From NCBI RefSeq assembly GCF_003585765.1, contig NZ_CP021235.1:3348001-3412000 (forward strand): a stretch of 64,000 nt of DNA. The letters run 5' to 3'. The notes beneath the pieces were generated by a model. That model made no database searches and was not told the origin of the DNA. It saw nothing but the letters and a program-made list of their open reading frames with translations. Position 1 is the stretch's first letter; every line of letters begins with the position of its first letter. This DNA is from Pontibacter actiniarum. Its GTDB lineage: Bacteria; Bacteroidota; Bacteroidia; Cytophagales; Hymenobacteraceae. The position numbers and the translations under genes are program-made. Below, piece after piece: positions 1 through 9,074 of this stretch.

Positions 1-1
1 T

Positions 2-1078
2 GGCGCTGTTATGATGGTCAGCTATGAGAACCTGCTGATGCTCTTTGTCGGTATTGAAATCCTTTCCATCGCCATGTATGTGCTGGCGGGAAGCAACAAG
101 CAGAGCCTGCGCTCTAACGAGGCCTCGCTAAAGTACTTCCTGATGGGCTCTTTCTTTACAGGCTTCATGCTGTTTGGCATTGTGCTGATCTACGGTGCCA
201 CGGGCACTTTCAACGTGACTGAAATAGGAGCCGTGCAGGTTGCCGCAGATGGCCTGATGAACACCATGTTTGTGCTGGGCCTGCTGCTGCTGGTTATCGG
301 TATCTCCTTTAAAATATCTGCCGCTCCGTTCCACTTCTGGACTCCGGACGTGTACGATGGCACACCGACTTTCTTCACAGCCTTTATGTCAACGGTTGTG
401 AAAACGGCTGGTGTAGCTGCCTTCTACAAACTGATGGTAGCCGCTTTCGCCGCCTCCTACGCCACCTGGTTCCCGACCCTGATTGCCATTACCGTGCTGA
501 CGCTGGTAGTTGGTAACATCGGAGCCGTAGTGCAGACAAGCCTGAAGCGCATGCTGGCATACTCCAGTATCTCGCACGCCGGTTACCTGCTCATGGCCCT
601 GGTTGCCTTCAACGAAAAATCGGATGCTTCTATCCTGTTCTATTCCCTGGCTTACTCTTCGGCTTCTATCGCTGCTTTCGGCGTGCTTAAGATGGTAGCA
701 GACCAGCGCGGTGGCGAGCAGTACGAAACCTTCAACGGTCTTGGTAAAACAAACCCGCTGCTGGCTTTTGCCATGACAGTCTCCATGCTGTCGCTGGCGG
801 GTATTCCGCTTACAGCCGGTTTCTTTGGTAAGTTCTTTATCTTTACCTCCGTTCTGCAGAACCCAGACATGCTGTGGCTGGTAGTGCTGGCGGTGATTTT
901 GGCGGCCGTGGGTATCTACTACTACTTCCGCGTGGTGATTGCGATGTACATGCAACCGGCAGGAAACTACGAGACAGTAAAGGTTGGCAGCTTCGCCTCC
1001 TTCACCCTGATCTTCATAACTGTACTGACTATTCTTCTTGGCATTGCTCCCGCCCTGGTGAGCGACCTGCTGCTTTAG
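2..1078 (+). CDS. nuoN: NADH-quinone oxidoreductase subunit N, 5' end outside window
   Basis: Final ~358 codons of the complex I subunit N, an antiporter-like inner-membrane subunit that helps couple NADH:quinone electron transfer to proton pumping. The frame is open from base 2, and the first methionine at base 11 follows Gly-Ala-Val in a run (GAVMMVSYENLLMLFVGIE) typical of the middle of NuoN, so the true start lies upstream. About 100 residues appear missing compared with the usual 460-500. The visible part is nearly all hydrophobic helices and carries the KRMLAYSSISHAGY segment characteristic of the proton-translocating NuoL/M/N family. A strong terminator follows at once, which suits the last gene of a nuo operon. 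Confidence 0.95.
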   Translation, partial: GAVMMVSYENLLMLFVGIEILSIAMYVLAGSNKQSLRSNEASLKYFLMGSFFTGFMLFGIVLIYGATGTFNVTEIGAVQVAADGLMNTMFVLGLLLLVIGISFKISAAPFHFWTPDVYDGTPTFFTAFMSTVVKTAGVAAFYKLMVAAFAASYATWFPTLIAITVLTLVVGNIGAVVQTSLKRMLAYSSISHAGYLLMALVAFNEKSDASILFYSLAYSSASIAAFGVLKMVADQRGGEQYETFNGLGKTNPLLAFAMTVSMLSLAGIPLTAGFFGKFFIFTSVLQNPDMLWLVVLAVILAAVGIYYYFRVVIAMYMQPAGNYETVKVGSFASFTLIFITVLTILLGIAPALVSDLLL

Positions 1079-1099
1079 AATAACATATTATACGGGAAC

Positions 1100-1137
1100 A
1101 AAGGGGCTGCCTTGGTAAAGGCAGCCCCTTTGTGTTT
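1100..1137 (+). terminator. Rho-independent terminator after nuoN
   Basis: Twelve-base perfect stem AAAGGGGCTGCC / GGCAGCCCCTTT around an 8-base loop, followed by a T-rich tail (TGTGTTTT). It lies 21 bases past the nuoN stop. Confidence 0.9.
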
Positions 1138-1583
1138 TATACCTTTTATGAAAATGAAGCACGGTGTATGTGCCTACCAGCTGTGCCGGCGCGCCTGCCG
1201 CAGTAAAGTGGGTAAAGTACCTGCGCACTAGTACAGCCCTTTTTAAACGCTGGCAACGCCCGCTACATCGCACACTGGCAGGTGTAGTTCTTTTCTCTCC
1301 ACGGCAGCTACAGTTCGCTCCTTTGGCTAGTTTATACTTTAGTTGAAGTTCAACGGGTACGCTCTCTGTGCAGGGCGCTTTTGCCAGTTGGTTTACAGAG
1401 CAGGATTGTGGTTCTAGAGTTATTAGACTTTAGAGCCTGTCTTGGCACAAGATGCTTTCAAACCTACTCCGCCTGATGCTGGGTGGCCCATAAGATGTCA
1501 GCAGCCCTAGAATGGCCTTTACAAAAACGGGTAACACTTGTAAACCCCAACAACAACCTTGCACAATACACTATCAACAGCAG
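1138..1583. other. Non-coding gap, left part
   Basis: No convincing gene, RNA or promoter seen. It holds one copy of the dispersed octamer (1332-1339). The short open frames here look like chance. It leads into the DnaA-box cluster to the right. Confidence 0.5.
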
Positions 1584-1761
1584 TTATCCACATTTCCACA
1601 CTCCTAAAGTATAATGCAGCTTATTTGGTGGATAAAGGCCGCTTTTAATCCACAATCCACACGGTTATCCACATAATTAGCCTGCTGTGCTAGTGCCTGT
1701 GGATAAAAACGAAGGCCTGCCGCTTGAAACAAGCAGCAGGCCTTCGGCAATTTGTGGATCA
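1584..1761. other. DnaA-box cluster, candidate replication origin
   Basis: Three perfect TTATCCACA boxes lie within 123 bases: 1584-1592 (+), 1665-1673 (+) and 1698-1706 (-, read as TGTGGATAA). One-mismatch copies sit at 1627-1635 (-), 1646-1654 (+) and 1753-1761 (-), and a further ATCCACA core at 1655-1661. Chance predicts about 0.5 perfect boxes on both strands of the whole window. This density in non-coding DNA is what bacterial oriC regions show; a DnaA-titrating locus is the alternative. No dnaA gene is adjacent, and the flanking genes converge on the site, which is unusual for an origin, so the assignment as oriC is inference. Confidence 0.55.
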
Positions 1762-1768
1762 GTTGCTG

Positions 1769-3529
<1,761 letters not shown>

Positions 3530-3555
3530 AATATGATGTACTGTATAGTTTAATG

Positions 3556-3563
3556 CAAATGTA
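3556..3563 (-). promoter_or_regulatory. Promoter -7 box for aspS
   Basis: Minus-strand TACATTTG, an exact match to the Bacteroidota -7 consensus TAnnTTTG, about 27 bases above the aspS start codon. No clear -33 element at standard spacing. Confidence 0.55.
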
Positions 3564-3603
3564 ATAATCTTACAGATCGTTTACCTGATCAGGGACAAAG
3601 ATG

Positions 3604-4587
3604 TTAGTCGAGCATGGCGCGCATGGCGGCAACGTTGTTTACCTGTATGGCATCGGGCCTCATGTTGATCATGCGGGCGATGCGTGAGCGAGACTTGCCG
3701 CCAAAAAGGGCTACCTGCAGCCCCTGCTGCTTCGCCTGCGCCACCAGCGCTGCGCTGGCATCGCGCCCGTTGGCACATATACCGTTTAAGTTATACTTTA
3801 GGGCCTGCGCCTGCGCCTGTTCAAAGTCGCCACCGGCATCGAGCATCAGCTGTGCGGCTGGCTCTTCCTGCCTGAAGGCCAGCAGGAAACTTGGGTCCGG
3901 CGAGATGAATACCAGCCTCTGCAGCGGATAGTTATACTTGCGCAGCAGTGCCAGCAGCGTTTGGGCATAGTAGGCGTAGCGCTGCGGGTCGTGGTTGCGC
4001 AGGTCTATGTGCAGGTACGGGGCCTCCTCGTAAGAGCCAAGCAGCTGTAGCAGTTCTTCTAGGGTAATGATTTTCTCCTCATGAAAGAGATCATAGGGAG
4101 CCCCTCCTTTATACGCCAGCCCAACGACCTCCGTGGCATTCAGGTTCTCGATGGTGTCCGGCTCCTGCCTTACCGTCATGGAGGCCAGGGTTACGTCGTG
4201 GTACAGAACCGGCACGCCGTCTTTGCTCAGCTGCACATCCACCTCCAGGCCGTCCGCCCCAAGCTCCATGGCCTGCACCAGCGAGCCTTTGCTGTTGGGT
4301 GGCAGTGGGTTGAAGGGGTTTAGCGGCGATAGAAAGCCGGAGCCGGCATGGCCGAGCACCAGCACCTGCCTGTACTGCAGCTCGTCGTGGCGGTACAGGA
4401 GCCAGCCTCCCACGGCAAGGCCCAGCAGCACAATCGCCAGCCCCACCAGCAACGCTTTACGCGGCGCCCGCCTCTTTGTCGTTTGATGTATATGAGCCAA
4501 TTCTGTAAATCTATAATTAAACTGCGAAGGTAACACACAATCTTTATAATTACCCTTAAATTTGCAGTCGGACAATTTTAGTCTCAT
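3604..4587 (-). CDS. Glycerophosphodiester phosphodiesterase family protein
   Basis: Predicted membrane-anchored member of the GDPD TIM-barrel family, whose classical members hydrolyse glycerophosphodiesters to glycerol-3-phosphate and an alcohol. A hydrophobic helix (KALLVGLAIVLLGLAVGGWL) precedes the barrel. Visible motifs are GADGLEVDVQLSKDG and VLYHD, which supply the acidic metal ligands and a histidine. The usual HRG opening is HAG here, and the normal PENT run reads PPNS, so the phosphate-binding arginine is missing and the substrate may differ. The start is uncertain: ATG at 4587 (used here) and GTG at 4599 overlap the divergent gene, while TTG at 4500 would give a shorter tail before the helix. 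Confidence 0.8.
   Translation of the reverse strand: MRLKLSDCKFKGNYKDCVLPSQFNYRFTELAHIHQTTKRRAPRKALLVGLAIVLLGLAVGGWLLYRHDELQYRQVLVLGHAGSGFLSPLNPFNPLPPNSKGSLVQAMELGADGLEVDVQLSKDGVPVLYHDVTLASMTVRQEPDTIENLNATEVVGLAYKGGAPYDLFHEEKIITLEELLQLLGSYEEAPYLHIDLRNHDPQRYAYYAQTLLALLRKYNYPLQRLVFISPDPSFLLAFRQEEPAAQLMLDAGGDFEQAQAQALKYNLNGICANGRDASAALVAQAKQQGLQVALFGGKSRSRIARMINMRPDAIQVNNVAAMRAMLD
4557..4564 (+). promoter_or_regulatory. Promoter -7 box for the glycosyltransferase gene
   Basis: TAAATTTG, exact match to TAnnTTTG, 21 bases before the ATG at 4586. It places the transcription start downstream of a TTG at 4562, so translation should begin at 4586. Confidence 0.6.
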
Positions 4588-6220
4588 GCAAAGTACCACA
4601 AAATCAACTGTAGCAAAGGTCTTTACTGCCGACGCTGCAACTTTAGGCCAGCCACGGGAGCGTTACCTTATCCCGCTGTCGGTTATACTTCTCATTGCCC
4701 TGGCCATTCGTTTGCTGGCAGCCTTTTTCTCGAAGGGCTTTGCCTTCAGCGATGACCATTTCGACGTGATTACCATTGCGCAGGGCTGGCTGGACGGGCT
4801 GCCGCTGTGGCTGAACGAAGAGATGCCGCCGCGCCACAGCATGCTCTACGTGCTCATTCACTACGCCATCTTCTATACTTTGGAGGCAGTGGGCATCTTT
4901 AGCCCCGAGGTGAAGATGACGGTGGTCAGGCTGGTACACGGGCTGTACTCGCTGCTGGTGGTTTACTATGGCTATAAGCTCACCGAAAGGCTCTCTAACA
5001 AGGCCAACGCACGGCTTGTGGGCCTGATGCTGGCACTGGTTTGGTTTATGCCGTTTATGAGCGTGCGCAACCTGGTGGAGATGGTGTGTATTCCGCCGTA
5101 CCTGGCTGCTTTTTACCTGATGGTGAAGGAGGATCAGTCGAGTAGAAAGCGGGTGCTGCCGTACTTCTGGGCTGGCGCTTTGTTTGCGCTGGCCTTTACT
5201 TTTCGTTACCACACGGTGCTGTTCGGCGCGGGCGCAGGCCTGGTGCTGCTGTATAAACGCCAGTGGCGTGAGGCCATAGCCGTGCTGCTGGGCTTTGTTG
5301 TGGCTGCTTTCCTGATACAAGGCACTATCGACATTTTCTTCTTCGACTACCCTTTCCATTCCATCGTAGCGTATTACCAGTACAACAGCGCGCATGCCAA
5401 CGACTTCAGCTCTGGCCCCGTTTACCGCTTCGCCCTGACCATACTTGGCTTTTTGGTGCCGCCGGTTAGTGCCTTTCTGGTGGTGGGGTATGCCCGTACG
5501 GCTAAACTGGCGCCTAAGCTTTTCTGGGGCGGCCTGATCTTTTTTGTGGCGCACTCGCTGTTCCCGAACAAGCAGGAGCGCTTTATACTTCCGCTGTTGC
5601 CGCTCATCATGGTTCTTGGTGTGATCGGTTGGCAGTCTTTCGTACGCAGCTCTGGTTTCTGGCAGAACCGCCGCAGGCTACTGGCCTGGTGCTGGGGCTT
5701 CTTCTGGGTACTGAACCTGCTGGCAACCGTTGGCATGGCCTTTACCTATACCAAGAAGAGCCGCGTGGCCCCGCTGGTGTACCTGTCTGAGAAGCCGGAT
5801 TTCGATGCTGTCGTGCTGGAGTTTGGTAACCACAGCGTAAAGAAAGCGCCTCTGTTTTACCTGGGCCGCATAAGCGCAGTACACGAGGAGTATGAAGCAG
5901 ATAGCGACATGGTGTGGCAGGAGTATCTGCAGGGGGAAAAGCAACTGCCTGAGAACTTTGTGATGACGTATACTTTAAATGAAGATAAGACGCCTGCGGA
6001 ACTGGAAGAGCAAGTTTCGTCTTCGCCTTACAAGCCCGACTATGTGGTGGTGGTAGGCACCGACGATATGGAGGAACGCATGGCACGCCTCCACCAACTT
6101 TTCCCGAACCTCAAGCTGGACCACACCATCAACCCGTCGCTTTACGACCAGCTATTGCACCTGCTTAACCCGCGTGTGCATAAAGATGAGCACGTGCAGA
6201 TTTATGAGGTAGTGAGGTAA
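4586..6220 (+). CDS. Multi-span membrane glycosyltransferase (GT22/mannosyltransferase-like)
   Basis: Predicted integral membrane sugar transferase of the GT-C fold, 544 residues. It opens with a short cytoplasmic tail, then a helix and an acidic loop motif (FSDDHFDVITIAQGW) in the position of the catalytic acidic loop of these enzymes. About ten hydrophobic helices follow, and NKQERFILPLLP resembles the HKE-x-RF-x-x-P signature of GPI- and ALG-type mannosyltransferases of family GT22. A soluble C-terminal domain covers roughly residues 390-544. The substrate probably is a polyprenyl-linked sugar, but this is inferred. The ATG at 4586 is chosen because the -7 box overlaps the upstream TTG. 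It is transcribed alone and divergently from the phosphodiesterase gene. Confidence 0.75.
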   Translation: MQSTTKSTVAKVFTADAATLGQPRERYLIPLSVILLIALAIRLLAAFFSKGFAFSDDHFDVITIAQGWLDGLPLWLNEEMPPRHSMLYVLIHYAIFYTLEAVGIFSPEVKMTVVRLVHGLYSLLVVYYGYKLTERLSNKANARLVGLMLALVWFMPFMSVRNLVEMVCIPPYLAAFYLMVKEDQSSRKRVLPYFWAGALFALAFTFRYHTVLFGAGAGLVLLYKRQWREAIAVLLGFVVAAFLIQGTIDIFFFDYPFHSIVAYYQYNSAHANDFSSGPVYRFALTILGFLVPPVSAFLVVGYARTAKLAPKLFWGGLIFFVAHSLFPNKQERFILPLLPLIMVLGVIGWQSFVRSSGFWQNRRRLLAWCWGFFWVLNLLATVGMAFTYTKKSRVAPLVYLSEKPDFDAVVLEFGNHSVKKAPLFYLGRISAVHEEYEADSDMVWQEYLQGEKQLPENFVMTYTLNEDKTPAELEEQVSSSPYKPDYVVVVGTDDMEERMARLHQLFPNLKLDHTINPSLYDQLLHLLNPRVHKDEHVQIYEVVR

Positions 6221-6234
6221 AGTGTTGACGTATG

Positions 6235-6293
6235 CTAAAAGCAGAAGTCCTTTCGCATGAACTCTGTTTGTGCGAAAGGACTTCTGCTTTTAG
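6235..6293. terminator. Very long perfect hairpin after the glycosyltransferase gene
   Basis: Perfect 23-bp inverted repeat, arms 6235-6257 and 6271-6293 (core GCAGAAGTCCTTTCGCA), loop 13 bases. The right arm ends CTGCTTTTAG. It likely acts as a terminator, but it is much longer than most and could also be a palindromic repeat unit. Confidence 0.65.
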
Positions 6294-6316
6294 CCTGTTG
6301 CTCTGCTCCTCGCCCG

Positions 6317-6772
6317 CTGGCGCTAGCTTGCAGCTGGTGCCTTTTATGATGTTGAGCCTCCAGCTCTACTAGCTTGCAAAGCCATACTTTCCGTTGATGC
6401 TTGAAACAACTTCCCTGGCGCAAGCGTCCGCTTGTGCCTCCAACCGCCTTGGCTGTACTTGCTACGGATATATTTTCATAGTCGCTGCTTTCTGTATCTT
6501 CAGCCAAATTATCTTTTCTAGCTGCCGCTCATCCTCCAGCTCCTAAATACCTACTGTTTCCCCTGCTGGCGCAAGTCTTCAGACTTGTGACTTATTATGA
6601 TGTCGAGTCTGTAACTCGACTGGCTTGCAGAGCCATACCTGTTCAGCGTTGGCTACACTTGCTACAGTTACACTTCCATAGTAACTGCTTTCCGCATCTC
6701 CGGCCAAGCTATTCTTTCTAGCTTCCGTTCATGCTCAAGTTCCCACTTGCCTACTGTTTCACCTCTTGCTTT
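6317..6772. repeat. Two diverged tandem copies of a REP-like palindromic repeat
   Basis: Copy 1 spans about 6317-6563 and copy 2 about 6566-6772. Both begin CTGGCGC, share ATGATGT(C/T)GAG, GGCTTGCA(A/G)AGCCATAC, GGCT(G/A)(T/C)ACTTGCTAC, a CATAGT..CTGCTTTC run and TTCTTTCTAGCT-type text, and end CTACTGTTTC. Copy 1 has about 50 extra bases. Palindromes include 6417-6438 (GGCGCAAGCG..CGCTTGTGCC), 6568-6591 (GCAAGTCTTCAGACTTGTG) and 6602-6620 (GTCGAG..CTCGAC). The layout of several short hairpins per unit resembles REP/BIME elements mobilised by RAYT transposases. No transposase is present here. Confidence 0.6.
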
Positions 6773-7080
6773 GGAGTTCTCACGGCCGCGGGGCCTCGTC
6801 CTGGGGACAGGGACCCTCGATAAGCGCATCGCGCTGTGTGCCTGAAGCTGCACTCGCTCCGCTGCGGGTTGCCCTTACGGGCACTGCAACAGGCACAAGG
6901 CACTCAACCCAAGAACTGAGATTAGTTCCGGTCGCCAAAGCTGATCGAGCTTATAATTGTTGCTTAGTTTTTTCCTCCCAGGAATAGAAAGCCTCGCAAA
7001 AAGGCAAGGAGGGGCAGAAGCAGGTTGGATAATGTAAAGCTCCTGGCAATCAACCGGGCAGTTGTACCAAACGCCTCACA
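6773..7080. other. Non-coding, GC-rich structured stretch
   Basis: No gene recognised. It holds several small palindromes: GCGCATCGCGC (about 6825-6835), CGCTCCGCTGCGG, and GCCCTTACGGGC (about 6871-6882). The AGTTCT at ~6775 and AGAACT at ~6914 could pair. It may be a continuation of the repeat array or a decayed element. Nothing else visible before the gtrA-family gene. Confidence 0.35.
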
Positions 7081-7085
7081 CGCTG

Positions 7086-7481
7086 CTACTGCGTAAAAGT
7101 ATAAAGGTAGTTAATGGAGAAGTTCCAGAAGAAAACGAGCACAATGGCGCAGAACTTTGCGATATAGAAATTAAACCGGAACCGCTCCGTAAGCAGGTAA
7201 ATAACCAGGTTATTGAGCAGCAAGCCCGCCAGCGCCACAACCAAAAACTTAGAGAACTGCCAGCCAATCTCAGGGTCTGCACTATGGAACGTCCAGACGC
7301 GGTTGAGGTAGTAATTGCTACTGGATGCCACAGCAAAACCCAGGCTGTTCGCCACATACTTGTTCCAGCGCAGCACCTCTTTGGCCAGAAAAGTTAAGCC
7401 AAAATCCAGCACCAGGCCAGAAAAGCCTACCACCCCAAACTTCAAGAACTTAAAAAAAAGGCTCTGTAAACTTTCTGACAT
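7086..7481 (-). CDS. GtrA family membrane protein
   Basis: 131-residue inner-membrane protein of the GtrA/DPMS family, small four-helix proteins thought to help flip or position polyprenyl-phosphate sugars for cell-surface glycosylation. The N-terminal KFLKFGVVGFSGLVLDF, the NYYLNRVWTF motif after helix 2 and the C-terminal FFWNFSINYLYTF are all family hallmarks. Length is typical. The start at 7481 lies about 45 bases below an exact promoter box. A role with the polytopic glycosyltransferase across the repeat region is possible but only inferred; the two genes converge. Confidence 0.9.
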   Translation of the reverse strand: MSESLQSLFFKFLKFGVVGFSGLVLDFGLTFLAKEVLRWNKYVANSLGFAVASSSNYYLNRVWTFHSADPEIGWQFSKFLVVALAGLLLNNLVIYLLTERFRFNFYIAKFCAIVLVFFWNFSINYLYTFTQ

Positions 7482-7527
7482 CCGGTTACCTCGTTGCGTT
7501 TTTTTACTGGCTATAGCACAGGCGCTA

Positions 7528-7535
7528 CAAAAGTA
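7528..7535 (-). promoter_or_regulatory. Promoter -7 box for the GtrA-family gene
   Basis: Minus-strand TACTTTTG, exact TAnnTTTG match, about 47 bases above the start codon. Confidence 0.5.
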
Positions 7536-7731
7536 ACAGTCTTAGCGCAGGCAACCAACCCCTCCCTTTTTGGATCATCAAATAAAGCACAGCCTGCTTT
7601 TCCGGTACAGGCTACTGGCCCTCACGTATTTGTCGATAAAAGGCAGTGGTTGGTATAGTTTATTTTTATATCCAATCTATGTTTAGTTACTTCAGAATGA
7701 GCTTTCTCACCTTCTAACCTCATATAAAATT

Positions 7732-8643
7732 ATGGAACTAGTTATTCAGAACCTCTCCAAAACCTACCCTAACGGTACCAAGGCGCTCAAAAACATCAAC
7801 CTGACTATTCCGAAAGGCATGTTTGGGTTGCTTGGTCCCAACGGAGCCGGAAAATCATCTTTGATGCGCACTATCGCCACACTGCAGGAAGCCGATACGG
7901 GCAGCATCATGCTGGGTGATCTGGATGTGTTGCGTGAAAAGGAGACTATGCGAAAGGTGCTGGGCTACCTGCCACAGGAGTTTGGCGTTTATCCAAAGGT
8001 ATCGGCAGAGGAGTTGCTGGATCATTTTGCCATACTTAAAGGTGTGAGTAACTCCAAAGAGCGCAAAGAGGTGGTAAAGGCGCTGCTCCAGCAAACAAAC
8101 CTGTATGACGTGCGCAAGAAGAACCTGGGTGGTTACTCGGGTGGTATGAAGCAGCGCTTCGGGATTGCTCAGGCCCTGCTCGGCAACCCAAAGATTATTA
8201 TTGTAGATGAGCCAACAGCCGGCCTGGATCCTGCCGAGCGTAACCGTTTCCATAACCTGCTAAGTGAAATCGGCGAGAACATCATCGTTATACTTTCTAC
8301 GCACATCGTGGAGGACGTAACCGACCTATGCCGCAACTTCGCCATCATCAATAAAGGCGAAGTGTTACTGGAAGGAGACCCTCTTAATGTAATCGATAGC
8401 CTGCGCGGCCGCATCTGGCGCAAGTTTATCAACAAAGACGAATTGGTCGCACACCAACTGCAGCATGAGGTCATCTCCTCTCGTCTCTTCGCTGGCAAAA
8501 CCATCATACATGTGCTGGCAGAAGTACAACCCGCCCCTGAGTTCGAAGCCGTAGCGCCAGACCTGGAGGATGTATACTTCAGCAAAATCCACGAAGCAGC
8601 GCGACGTGAACAGGCTGCGCCTGCTAACGCAATTATGAATTAG
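7732..8643 (+). CDS. ABC transporter ATP-binding protein
   Basis: 303-residue nucleotide-binding subunit of an ABC-2 type exporter. Walker A is GPNGAGKSS (residues 35-43), the signature is YSGGMKQR (near 134), Walker B with catalytic Glu is IIIVDEPTAGLD (near 160), and the switch histidine is in LSTHIVEDV. Residues ~215-303 form an accessory C-terminal domain. The partner membrane subunit must be the permease/peptidase fusion starting at 9075 on the same strand, but a reversed small gene now separates them. The last codons (Ala-Ile-Met-Asn-stop) are written in the left inverted repeat of that insertion, so the native C-terminus may have been altered. Confidence 0.93.
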   Translation: MELVIQNLSKTYPNGTKALKNINLTIPKGMFGLLGPNGAGKSSLMRTIATLQEADTGSIMLGDLDVLREKETMRKVLGYLPQEFGVYPKVSAEELLDHFAILKGVSNSKERKEVVKALLQQTNLYDVRKKNLGGYSGGMKQRFGIAQALLGNPKIIIVDEPTAGLDPAERNRFHNLLSEIGENIIVILSTHIVEDVTDLCRNFAIINKGEVLLEGDPLNVIDSLRGRIWRKFINKDELVAHQLQHEVISSRLFAGKTIIHVLAEVQPAPEFEAVAPDLEDVYFSKIHEAARREQAAPANAIMN

Positions 8644-9066
8644 AAATTATGAATTATGAATGGATTTGGTGGTGAGAAGGATACTGCTGAGGATTTTCTT
8701 TAACTCAACAGCATCCTGATATACTGATTCAAAAGAAGTTTCAGAGATAAAGCTACTGTCCTTGAGCAGTCTGAGCCAGTAGATGGTTTCGCGGGCTTCT
8801 TTCGCAGCAATATTCAGTTTGTTGATAAAGTCAGCTCTGGAACTGGCAGCAATGGCCTCTTCTACGTTGGCTCCGATGGATGTACCGCTTCGCAGCACCT
8901 GTTTTGAAAGTATAAATTCTTTTTTCTCAAAACTGAGGTGCTTGTAGAGTTTCACCATCCGAAGCGCAAAAGCATAAGATTTATCCGCCACAACATTCTC
9001 CTTCATACTTCATCATAATTTGAAGCAAGACACGAATTCATAATTAATAATTCATCATTCATAATT
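8631..9066. mobile_element. Putative cassette: four-helix-bundle gene flanked by AT-rich inverted repeats
   Basis: Left repeat 8631-8661 is built from iterated AATTATGAAT units; right repeat 9035-9066 is its approximate reverse complement (ATTCATAATT units). They enclose one minus-strand gene and sit between two plus-strand genes that should form one ABC-transporter operon. The left repeat supplies the stop codon of the ATPase gene. No transposase is encoded, so movement, if any, would be in trans. That this is a mobile unit is inference from symmetry and position. Confidence 0.5.
8647..9006 (-). CDS. Four helix bundle protein (23S rRNA IVP family)
   Basis: 119-residue all-helical protein of the four-helix-bundle family first noted in intervening sequences of 23S rRNA genes and related in fold to the Avd accessory protein of diversity-generating retroelements. 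Recognised by VLRSGTSIGANVEEAIAA followed by FINKLNIAAKEARETIYWL, the two most conserved stretches of the family. Length is typical (110-130). The biochemical role of the family is not known; members are basic and may bind nucleic acid. It lies in reverse orientation inside an ABC-transporter operon, wrapped by inverted repeats, and has no obvious promoter box of its own. Confidence 0.9.
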   Translation of the reverse strand: MKENVVADKSYAFALRMVKLYKHLSFEKKEFILSKQVLRSGTSIGANVEEAIAASSRADFINKLNIAAKEARETIYWLRLLKDSSFISETSFESVYQDAVELKKILSSILLTTKSIHNS

Positions 9067-9074
9067 ATTAAGAG

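Noticed and set aside
1164..1346. 60-codon frame after the nuoN terminator
   Set aside because: Too short, no family, follows a terminator with no promoter.
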